From Pseudomonadota bacterium (GTDB taxonomy: Bacteria > Pseudomonadota > Gammaproteobacteria > Acidithiobacillales > Acidithiobacillaceae), in assembly GCA_021827445.1 (NCBI GenBank), contig JAKAVW010000163.1, positions 1 through 6,809 of the forward strand: a stretch of DNA of 6,809 nucleotides, given 5' to 3'. The translations under genes and the position numbers were made by a program. Under the pieces are notes generated by a model. It had not been told where the DNA came from and ran no database searches. It saw only the letters and a list, made by a program, of their open reading frames with translations. Of the stretch, positions 1-5,150 are shown piece by piece; position 1 is the stretch's first letter; each line of letters starts with the position of its first letter.

Positions 1-82
1 CGGGAATCTCGGCTGCAGGGACAATATCCCAGGAGGAAAACTGGGCCTCAAGGCGTTCGTCAACAGAGAGTGAGTTTTGCAT
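1..82 (-). CDS. 5' end of a minus-strand gene, product unknown (partial)
   Basis: Reading the minus strand from 82 towards 1 gives an open frame that starts with ATG and reads MQNSLSVDERLEAQFSSWDI, then VPAAEIP, and leaves the window still open. The mixed, charged composition looks like a normal protein N-terminus rather than a chance frame. A second in-frame ATG lies three codons upstream at 91. I prefer 82 because a short GGA (a weak ribosome binding site) lies 8 bases before it. No signal peptide or recognisable motif is present in these 27 residues, so I assign no function. It is transcribed away from the lipoprotein gene, so 83-700 would be a divergent control region. Confidence 0.45.
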   Translation of the reverse strand, partial: MQNSLSVDERLEAQFSSWDIVPAAEIP

Positions 83-380
83 GGTATTCATCCGTAAAAA
101 GCATGAAGTTACTTTACCACAACTGCCGATTCATTAGGCGATACTTGCCTATTGCTGCCCATCAAGGTCGGTGCATCACGAAAGTCACCAGAGCAAGAGA
201 GCCTCTGATCATTCAGTGCCGGTGTTATAGGGCATCTCTGGATGGCTCACTCTTTGGTGTCAGCGACAGAATTCATGTATTTTTTAATTGACGCCCGGTT
301 GATGGACTGCGGGCATTGGATTGTCAGCAGGAGCCTTGGTACCGATTGAGTAATGGATGGCTTGGCTGACTGAACTGTAC

Positions 381-386
381 TATGAT
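381..386 (+). promoter_or_regulatory. Conserved TATGAT, possible upstream -10 element
   Basis: TATGAT sits in a block (CTGAA, then TG, then ACTATGATT) that is kept in front of both lipoprotein copies, here and at 6537-6542. It matches the sigma-70 -10 consensus at 5 of 6 bases, but no good -35 element lies 16-18 bases upstream in either copy. Conservation between the copies is the main reason to list it. If it is a promoter, the transcript of copy 1 would have a leader of about 300 bases including the hairpins at 464-590, and the leader of copy 2 would be about half as long. Confidence 0.25.
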
Positions 387-463
387 TTCCTCGTCACGGG
401 ATGCCAACATGAAATGTCACCATGGCAACGGGACGACAGAGTTGGCAGCCGACAAATCCCGGA

Positions 464-590
464 ATGATCAGCCTCAACTTTTTGTCAGATCATGGCGCGT
501 CAGGCAGCGTTGTCTGGATCAGGAGAATCAGTACATTATCGGTAGACGTGCCGAGGCCTACCAGACAAATTGAAGTATTCAATCTGGTAG
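464..590 (+). other. Inverted-repeat-rich segment present only in copy 1 leader
   Basis: Three inverted repeats lie close together. ATGATC (464-469) pairs with GATCAT (488-493). CTACCAG (558-564) plus ATTGAA (569-574) pairs with TTCAAT (578-583) plus CTGGTAG (584-590), giving a 13-pair stem with a 4-base bulge and 3-base loop. TTGTCTGG (510-517) pairs exactly with CCAGACAA (561-568) and would exclude the second hairpin. The leader of the second lipoprotein copy lacks this segment. No T-run follows the strong hairpin on either strand, so it is not an ordinary terminator. It may be a structured RNA leader, operators, or the remnant of a small mobile element. Confidence 0.5.
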
Positions 591-632
591 AGAAAATCCA
601 GCCAATAGCCTGAGTCTGGCGCGATATGTTCG

Positions 633-661
633 TTGATAAATTCCTCACGACAATGCATATT
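633..661 (+). promoter_or_regulatory. Putative promoter of lipoprotein gene copy 1
   Basis: TTGATA (633-638) and CATATT (656-661) are spaced by exactly 17 bases. The same two hexamers with the same spacing occur before the second copy (6640-6668), although part of the spacer differs, which supports real function. Here the GCATATT that carries the -10 is repeated directly after one T (655-661 and 663-669), while copy 2 has it once. Transcription would begin near 668, giving a leader of about 30 bases that carries the ribosome binding site GGAG (688-691). Confidence 0.5.
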
Positions 662-700
662 TGCATATTCATGGATGATGAAAACACGGAGAAATGTGCC

Positions 701-955
701 ATGCCTATTTCAACTGGAAGAATCTCTTTGCTTGCCTTGGGCATTTTAGCTCTGTCAGGCTGTGCTGTTGGCCCCTACGGCGGATACGGAAATCAGGGGT
801 ACAACCAGCCGCCTCCCCCACCACCTCCCGGTCAGGGACCTGGTCAGTACAACAACGGCTACGGCAGTCCACCACCTCCTCCTCCCGGCCAGGGGCCTGG
901 TCAGTACAACAATGGCTACGGCAATCCGCCGCCCCCACCCCCTCCTGCGCCATAA
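701..955 (+). CDS. Small proline-rich outer-membrane lipoprotein
   Basis: The product has 84 residues. A short hydrophobic signal (residues 8-19) ends in the lipobox LSGC, so Cys21 is the lipidated residue. The next residue is Ala, which by the usual sorting rule favours the outer membrane. The mature part is a Gly/Tyr/Asn stretch followed by poly-proline blocks separated by two copies of GQGPGQYNNGYG (44-55 and 63-74). The mature protein has no Asp, Glu, Lys, Arg or His. I chose the ATG at 701 because GGAG lies 9 bases before it and because an upstream in-frame ATG at 626 is not kept in copy 2, where the equivalent frame stops at once. The frame is probably co-transcribed with the proline-rich gene 58 bases downstream. 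No enzyme function is likely; a structural or surface role is an inference from composition. Confidence 0.85.
   Translation: MPISTGRISLLALGILALSGCAVGPYGGYGNQGYNQPPPPPPPGQGPGQYNNGYGSPPPPPPGQGPGQYNNGYGNPPPPPPPAP
830..943 (+). repeat. In-frame 57-base tandem repeat in the lipoprotein gene
   Basis: Two adjacent 57-base units (830-886 and 887-943) each encode GQGPGQYNNGYG, then Ser or Asn, then six prolines. They differ mostly at third codon positions. An older, degenerate unit (Gly-Tyr-Gly-Asn-Gln-Gly-Tyr-Asn-Gln plus prolines) precedes them at residues 27-43. The array could gain or lose units in frame by slippage or recombination, so length variation between strains is to be expected. Confidence 0.85.
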
Positions 956-1013
956 GCAACATTCCGGGAACAAGTTCGGCTTTATCAAGTAAAATAATAA
1001 AAGGGGATTTGTT

Positions 1014-1760
1014 ATGCCGCGTAAACCTATTGTACTCAGTATCGCCATAGGCCTCGCAGGATTTGGTGCTTTATCACTCGCTACGCCAGCGTTAGCTGCT
1101 CCGTTTGATTTCAGTGTCATACTGGGCGATCTCGGAATCAATCTCGGCAACACGGGCATGCCCCAGCAATACGGGTACTTTCAGCCGCCCTCAGCGTATA
1201 CCAACTATTACAGTCAGCCACTCTATGCGCAGTACATGATGTGGTACTACTACCCGCAATCGTACTACCAGTACTATCCGGCGCCGCCCCCACCCATGCC
1301 GGCTGGCGCACCGCCTCCACCGCCTCCACCACCCGGGGCACCGCCGCCCCCTCCACCCGGCAATTATTTTAATTACCTAGGGGTACAACCACCCCCGCCG
1401 GCTCCGCCTGGAGCACCGCAACCACCCCCGCCGGGTCCTCCCGGCGGACCAGGCTTTGGGCCCCCAGGGGGACCACCCCAGGGTCCCCAACCGGGTGGGC
1501 CTGGATTCGGCCCTCAACAAGGACCGCCACCCGGAGGACCAGGACCTGGAGGCCCTCAGTTCCAGCAAGGATCAGCGGGAGGGCCTCCGCAGGGACCACA
1601 ATTTGGTCCGAGAAGGGGTCCACCACAGGGACCCCAGCAGGGTGGCCCAGGAGGACCGGGTCCTCAACAGTCCCCACAAGGACCTATGGGTGGGCCGCCA
1701 CCTCCACCTCCACCGGGAGGACCTGGCGGCCCACCCCCCGGAGGTCCGGGCGCACCTTAA
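1014..1760 (+). CDS. Secreted Pro/Gly/Gln/Tyr-rich low-complexity protein
   Basis: The product has 248 residues. It begins with a clear Sec signal peptide: Arg3-Lys4, a hydrophobic core at 6-22, and an ALA-A cleavage site after Ala28. The first 20 mature residues look ordinary (with Asp32 and Asp39). They are followed by a Tyr-rich part (53-88, with runs such as WYYYPQSYYQYY), poly-proline blocks (90-143), and a long GGPG/GPQ/PPGGP low-complexity tail to the end. There is no Cys, no Glu and no Lys in the mature chain; the only charged residues are Asp32, Asp39, Arg200 and Arg201. No catalytic domain or sorting signal is visible. The ATG is preceded by AAGGGGA (1001-1007) at 6 bases. It lies 58 bases after the lipoprotein gene with no terminator between, so the two are likely one unit. 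It is probably disordered and perhaps a matrix or surface component; the role is an inference. Confidence 0.85.
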   Translation: MPRKPIVLSIAIGLAGFGALSLATPALAAPFDFSVILGDLGINLGNTGMPQQYGYFQPPSAYTNYYSQPLYAQYMMWYYYPQSYYQYYPAPPPPMPAGAPPPPPPPPGAPPPPPPGNYFNYLGVQPPPPAPPGAPQPPPPGPPGGPGFGPPGGPPQGPQPGGPGFGPQQGPPPGGPGPGGPQFQQGSAGGPPQGPQFGPRRGPPQGPQQGGPGGPGPQQSPQGPMGGPPPPPPPGGPGGPPPGGPGAP

Positions 1761-1764
1761 CGGC

Positions 1765-1800
1765 CAAAACAAAACGAGCCGCTCATTATGGGGGCTCGTT
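1765..1800 (-). terminator. Intrinsic terminator, canonical on the minus strand
   Basis: AACGAGCC (1773-1780) and GGCTCGTT (1793-1800) form a perfect 8-pair stem with a 12-base loop. Read on the minus strand, the stem runs straight into TTTTGTTTTG, a good termination tract. On the plus strand the stem is followed by GCCTGGAACT, which has no T-run. The hairpin may still stabilise the 3' end of the proline-rich mRNA that ends 13 bases earlier, but as a terminator it points the other way. No minus-strand gene that would need it is evident. Confidence 0.55.
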
Positions 1801-1813
1801 GCCTGGAACTCTT

Positions 1814-1963
1814 ATGCGCCTCAACAAACGAGAAAAACAGCATCCACGGGGCAATTTGATGAAAAATACCTTAAAATACACCCAGAACGAGAGGGGTGCC
1901 ATCACCGAATTTATTAACATCGTGCTGAACCGTATGACGGTAATTCAACCACACCACGGGTAA
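1814..1963 (+). CDS. Possible 49-residue small protein, unknown
   Basis: An ATG frame of 49 codons plus TAA starts MRLNKREKQHPRGNLMKNTL and ends MTVIQPHHG. A second in-frame ATG at 1859 would give 34 residues and has GGGG at 1848-1851 before it. The composition (charged N-terminus, a short hydrophobic stretch EFINIVLNRM) is less random than other short frames in this gap, but I recognise no family. It could equally be part of a non-coding transcript or a decayed gene. It is listed for completeness. Confidence 0.2.
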   Translation: MRLNKREKQHPRGNLMKNTLKYTQNERGAITEFINIVLNRMTVIQPHHG

Positions 1964-2043
1964 ACCGGACTGCCTCCATAAGAGAACGTCTCCATATCGT
2001 GGAGTAATTTCCTCACTACAGGCACCAGATAGGCAGTAATCGG
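1964..2043. other. Structured non-coding segment
   Basis: ACTGCCT (1969-1975) pairs with AGGCAGT (2031-2037), and CCG at 1965-1967 can extend the stem with CGG at 2041-2043 across a small bulge. Inside it, CTCCA (1990-1994) and TGGAG (2000-2004) form a 5-base-loop hairpin. The fold is possible on either strand. Together with the minus-strand terminator at 1765-1800, it would fit a small minus-strand RNA of about 250-280 bases, but I see no clear promoter for one. The rest of 1761-2264 holds only the doubtful small frame and further hairpins. Confidence 0.3.
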
Positions 2044-2082
2044 GCGCCGCCACCCAAGCCGAATCTCCATCTCAAAAGCGAC

Positions 2083-2110
2083 CACGAAGGCTCTTACCTC
2101 GTGCTTCCTT
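2083..2110 (+). terminator. Weak intrinsic terminator-like hairpin
   Basis: CACGAAGG (2083-2090) and CCTCGTG (2097-2103) form a 7-pair stem with one bulged A and a 6-base loop, followed by CTTCCTTT. The tract is imperfect, so this is a candidate only. It would separate transcription of the proline-rich region from the c-di-GMP gene downstream. Confidence 0.35.
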
Positions 2111-2134
2111 TACTGGACAGCCGGTCTGGTGTTC

Positions 2135-2180
2135 TTGACGCGGTTAGAAGAGGACAGTCGGTATCGTTATGATCTAGAAT
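2135..2180 (+). promoter_or_regulatory. Candidate promoter elements before the c-di-GMP gene
   Basis: TTGACG (2135-2140) resembles a -35 element, and TAGAAT (2175-2180) and TATGAT (2168-2173) each match the -10 consensus at 5 of 6 bases. However, the spacing from TTGACG to either is far beyond 17 bases, so they do not form a pair. The -10-like sequences may be used with a poor -35 or an activator. Either would give a leader of roughly 80 bases with the hairpins listed next. Confidence 0.25.
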
Positions 2181-2264
2181 GGTGCAGCCGAACACCAACG
2201 ATAGGATGGTCGGAATGGCAAACCATCACCGCTGTCGGATCAAGTTTCACCAGGTGCCGGAAAG
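2180..2264 (+). other. Hairpin-containing leader of the c-di-GMP gene
   Basis: TGGTG (2180-2184) pairs with CACCA (2193-2197), and GATGGT (2205-2210) pairs with ACCATC (2222-2227). The segment ends at a GTG start with only a weak ribosome binding site, so translation could depend on leader structure. It lacks the conserved core of the known c-di-GMP riboswitches. Confidence 0.3.
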
Positions 2265-4925
2265 GTGCCCTTGTCTACTATTTCGGCATTCGTCCAAAAA
2301 TCGTACACGCTTACCGTGATTGCTCCACCGTTAACCGCTAATCAGCGCCGCACCCTCTGGCAGGTGGGCATAGCCTTTATGCTTCTGACAGGCTTGTTGA
2401 CGGCGCTGTACATTCAGCAGTCCCAGCATTTGCATCGAGTCGTTGCAGAGAAAATCAAATTGCACGCCGCACTGTCCGCGCAAAGCGCGGCGTTGCAAGT
2501 GGCGGCCGTTTTTAATAAGTATTTCGATAATTTGGTCTACGTCGGCAACGTCTTGTTGCCCCAAAATGCCGGAGTGCAGGCACCAGGCACCAGGACTTTA
2601 GAGCAGGTGCAAATCCTTCGGGCACAACATCCCAATATCATGGCCTTCAACCTTCAAAACAGCTCCGGGGATCGCATTCTTTGGTCAACGTTGCCGCAAC
2701 CTTCCCGACCAATTGAGCTGGCGAATGACTTTACGCCTTTGCCTGGCCACCCGAACCGATTGGTTGGCAAGCTTCACTATGCCCAGAGGATGCACGCGCG
2801 GGTAATCACGATGCGCTACAACGTGCATGACGCCGGAGGCGCCCAACTGTTCTTCTCAGTCGGCAGTCCGATCAACATCATGAGTCTCGATACGCTTACC
2901 ATTCCACCCAATTACAACCTGTTTCTGCTGGATACACAGCATGTACCCTTTGCTTTTTTCCGGCAAGGGAGGCTTTCTCTTTCCGGTCCTTCCCTGCAGA
3001 GTTTTCCCCCCGACAATCAAGTGCGTGTACCGGTGCCGGGATACCCATGGACCATCGCCGCAGGATGGCCAACGTCTCTGGTGGAACAAGCCTGGTGGGA
3101 TGAGGAGAAAAGGCCGCTGCTCAATGATATCGGCATCGTTTTGGGCCTGCTTGGGATTGGTGCGTTTACGCTGTTTTTGCTGGCGCGGGAGATGCGTCTG
3201 CGCAATCGGCAAGAAGAGATTCTCATCGATGAGCGGGACCACCAAAAAAAGCTCGCCATCCACGATGCCCTGACCGGTCTACCCAACCGCGATGGCCTGC
3301 GACTGGTGTTTGATCAGGCACTGGCGCGTTCCGACCGCCAGGAGCAGCTTCTGGCCGTGGGTTTTCTTGATCTCGACGACTTCAAACCGGTCAATGACAC
3401 CTACGGGCACGCCGCCGGTGATGACCTGCTCCAGGAAATGGCGCACCGCCTGCTAAATGCGGTACGGAGAACAGACACGGTCGCGCGACTGGGGGGCGAT
3501 GAATTTATCCTGTTGCTGGAAGGCCTGTGCAGCATGGATGAGCTGGATCTGGTTCTGGCCCGTCTCCAGGCCGCGATTGCGCAGCCCTTTGACCTCAAGG
3601 GGGAGGTGGTCAGTATCCGGGCGAGTCTGGGGCTGACGCTCTACCCCTTTGACGAGGGGGACTCTGACCTGCTCCTGCGGCACGCGGATCAGGCCATGTA
3701 TGCGGCCAAAACACGCCCCGCTCTAGAGGGCGGAGGCTGGGTGCAGCTCTATCACCCGGATATTGGCAATGTCAGCATGGGCGATGAAATATTGCGCCGG
3801 GATTTCCTGCGGGCCTTGGCCAGCGGAGCGGTGACCCTACGCTATCAGCCCCTGGTGGCCATGGCGACGGATCGGGTGGCAGGTCTCGAGGCCCTGACCC
3901 GCTGGCACCAGGAGGGCCGTGAGGTTTCCCCCGATCAATTCCTTTCTGCTCTCGGTGTGCGGGAACGTCAGGCACTGGGGCGCTTCGTGCTGCAAACGGG
4001 ACTGCGGCAGCTCGCACAGTGGCGGGAAACCGGACTGGACCTCTTTCTCAGCATCAATGTGACCCCGGAAGAGCTCGACCAGTCCGGATTTGCCGATACG
4101 GTCTTTGGCATCCTGGCGGCGTATCCGGGCATCCCCCCGGAATCCCTGGTGCTGGAGGTGCTGGAGATCAGGGAAATCCTCGAACAGGAGGTCGCCCTGG
4201 AGCATCTGCAACGACTGCGCAGTGCGGGCGTCAAAATCGCCCTGGATGACGTAGGGAGTGCATATGCCTCGCTCCTGCGGCTCAAAAACCTGCCCATTGA
4301 CGAGATCAAGATCAATCAGGGTTTTATTCGCGAACTGTCGAGCAAGCCTCAGGACCTGGTCTTTGTCGAGAGTCTCGTCAACCTGGGTTTGGGGATGGAC
4401 GTCCTCATCACCGTGGAGGGGGTGGAAACCGAAGCGCACATCGCCTTCCTGCGCGAGATGAAAGTCGACTATCTCCAGGGGTACGCCATTGCCAGGCCAC
4501 TGGAAGCGGAAGCGGTCGCTGATTTTGTGCGCGCCTTTGTCCTCGGCGCCGGGGATGCGGACACGCCATTGTTGGCCCTGTACCAGCATCTTGGATGGGA
4601 GCGTGCGGCAGCAGAGTCTGCAATGAATCATGAGGGTTACGAGAATACGGAACTGACCGGCTGCCCGATCACGACCTGGCTGCATGCCCATGCATCGGAA
4701 CTACCCGAGGTAGAGACCTTGCTGGCCGAGCACGAAACAGTGCATATCCTGGGCCGGGAAATCCTCCAGGTACGGCAAAAAGGAACGCGCGACGAACTCC
4801 ATCGGTTGCTCGGTCAGTTGCACGTGCATAGCCATCTCTTTCAGGAAGGGCTGGGGAGGGCGGTGAAGACCATGCGGGAAAACGCAGAGGCCAAGGCACC
4901 ACCTCCAGAAGGCGCCAACCAGTAA
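2265..4925 (+). CDS. Membrane-bound GGDEF-EAL c-di-GMP enzyme with C-terminal CZB-like domain
   Basis: The product has 886 residues. A membrane segment at about 34-50 leads into a periplasmic sensor region (about 55-285, Cache-like in style), and a second membrane segment lies at about 288-307. The cytoplasmic GGDEF domain (about 325-490) has the intact motif GGDEF at 410-414, a metal-binding DLDDF at 369-373 and an intact inhibitory I-site RRTD at 401-404. Diguanylate cyclase activity with product feedback is therefore expected. The EAL domain (about 505-755) keeps E542, N598, E631, E634, D661-D662, K682, E718 and Q738, but departs from consensus at ExLE, DVGSAYAS and KIN. Phosphodiesterase activity is thus possible but less certain. 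Residues about 765-870 fit a CZB zinc-binding domain: H775-x-x-W, C800 with WL at 805-806, and H823-x3-H827. The GTG at 2265 is the first start in frame; a TTG at 2271, with AAAGGTG just before it, is the alternative. No partner gene is adjacent in the same direction. Confidence 0.9.
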   Translation: MPLSTISAFVQKSYTLTVIAPPLTANQRRTLWQVGIAFMLLTGLLTALYIQQSQHLHRVVAEKIKLHAALSAQSAALQVAAVFNKYFDNLVYVGNVLLPQNAGVQAPGTRTLEQVQILRAQHPNIMAFNLQNSSGDRILWSTLPQPSRPIELANDFTPLPGHPNRLVGKLHYAQRMHARVITMRYNVHDAGGAQLFFSVGSPINIMSLDTLTIPPNYNLFLLDTQHVPFAFFRQGRLSLSGPSLQSFPPDNQVRVPVPGYPWTIAAGWPTSLVEQAWWDEEKRPLLNDIGIVLGLLGIGAFTLFLLAREMRLRNRQEEILIDERDHQKKLAIHDALTGLPNRDGLRLVFDQALARSDRQEQLLAVGFLDLDDFKPVNDTYGHAAGDDLLQEMAHRLLNAVRRTDTVARLGGDEFILLLEGLCSMDELDLVLARLQAAIAQPFDLKGEVVSIRASLGLTLYPFDEGDSDLLLRHADQAMYAAKTRPALEGGGWVQLYHPDIGNVSMGDEILRRDFLRALASGAVTLRYQPLVAMATDRVAGLEALTRWHQEGREVSPDQFLSALGVRERQALGRFVLQTGLRQLAQWRETGLDLFLSINVTPEELDQSGFADTVFGILAAYPGIPPESLVLEVLEIREILEQEVALEHLQRLRSAGVKIALDDVGSAYASLLRLKNLPIDEIKINQGFIRELSSKPQDLVFVESLVNLGLGMDVLITVEGVETEAHIAFLREMKVDYLQGYAIARPLEAEAVADFVRAFVLGAGDADTPLLALYQHLGWERAAAESAMNHEGYENTELTGCPITTWLHAHASELPEVETLLAEHETVHILGREILQVRQKGTRDELHRLLGQLHVHSHLFQEGLGRAVKTMRENAEAKAPPPEGANQ

Positions 4926-4940
4926 TTCGGCGGTGTTGGC
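4914..4940 (+). terminator. Hairpin overlapping the stop codon, weak terminator candidate
   Basis: GCCAAC (4914-4919) pairs with GTTGGC (4935-4940) around the TAA of the c-di-GMP gene. No T-run follows, so it may stabilise the 3' end rather than terminate. Confidence 0.25.
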
Positions 4941-4982
4941 CAAACAGTTGGTGAACGAGATTGCACAAAACGAACGTTTAAT

Positions 4983-5046
4983 CGACAGTTAGTTGATGGG
5001 CACTTTTGGGCTGTTTCCGGCCCTGATTCTGTCTATCAACTCGTCG
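4983..5046. other. Long inverted repeat between the convergent c-di-GMP and dinB genes
   Basis: AGTTGAT (4991-4997) pairs with ATCAACT (5035-5041). The stem can be extended by CGAC (4983-4986) with GTCG (5043-5046) across an uneven bulge. The loop has its own GGGC/GCCC stem (5008-5011 and 5020-5023). On the plus strand it is followed by TCTTTCT. It lies between genes that converge, where a two-way transcription stop would make sense, but the tract is poor on both sides. I see no gene in 4926-5150. Confidence 0.3.
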
Positions 5047-5150
5047 ATCTTTCTATGCCTAGTAAACGTCACCCAAGCGAATTGTGCACTAACCACAAAT
5101 TTCTGGACGTCCGGTTACGCTGCATCACCGCCCATTCCCTGGTCATATTC

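Larger units (their letters stand above)
83..700. other. Divergent intergenic region, no convincing gene
   Basis: About 600 bases separate the minus-strand start at 82 from the lipoprotein start at 701. Short open frames exist here but lack ribosome binding sites and protein-like composition. From about 305 the sequence is related to the region before the second lipoprotein copy (from about 6448), so much of it is a conserved leader or promoter region. The left third (92-300) shows no feature I can name. A short hairpin (AGGC/GCCT) lies near 137-151. Inverted repeats at 464-590 and a promoter at 633-661 are listed separately. Confidence 0.6.
305..811 (+). repeat. Direct repeat, copy 1: leader plus start of lipoprotein gene
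   Basis: This stretch matches 6448-6809 in blocks. Examples are 305-323 with 6448-6466 (15 of 19 bases by eye), ACCGAT at 341 and 6497, and ACTATGATT at 379 and 6535. Further blocks are CCATGGCA at 420 and 6572, and a nearly continuous match from TCTGGTAG (583) and TCTGATAT (6589) into the coding region. Copy 1 carries roughly 150 extra bases between the CCATGGCA block and 583. The match runs at least to the window edge in copy 2, so the full extent is unknown. Both copies have the same orientation and lie about 6 kb apart, so they could act as recombination substrates. Confidence 0.8.

Noticed and set aside
70..291. 73-codon plus-strand frame at the left edge
   Set aside because: It starts at a GTG without a ribosome binding site, is rich in Arg, Cys and Tyr in a random pattern, and conflicts with the better minus-strand start at 82.
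382..613. Two overlapping 63-codon open frames before the first lipoprotein gene
   Set aside because: They have no ribosome binding site and random composition, and they run across the inverted repeats. The counterpart in copy 2 does not keep the frame.
626..700. Upstream in-frame ATG at 626 as the start of the lipoprotein
   Set aside because: It adds 25 residues in front of a good signal peptide, lacks a ribosome binding site, overlaps the promoter, and the matching frame in copy 2 hits a stop after three codons.
820..950. Regular repeats considered as a CRISPR-like array
   Set aside because: The units are adjacent, in frame and encode a proline-rich motif, with no unique spacers between them.
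1871..2053. Minus-strand 60-codon frame above the minus-strand terminator
   Set aside because: It has only a GTG start with no ribosome binding site and no family resemblance. The hairpins in the same place fit a non-coding region better.
2205..2260. GGCAAACC-like stretch before the c-di-GMP gene, considered as a c-di-GMP riboswitch
   Set aside because: The conserved core (ACGCACAGGG and the GGTAGGTAGC part) is absent. Only a short resemblance around 2217-2225 is present, so I list it only as a hairpin-bearing leader.
3837..4691. A long minus-strand open frame of 284 codons opposite the EAL domain
   Set aside because: It is a shadow of the strongly supported plus-strand gene, a common effect of GC-rich codon use. 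It shows no recognisable domain and no start signals.
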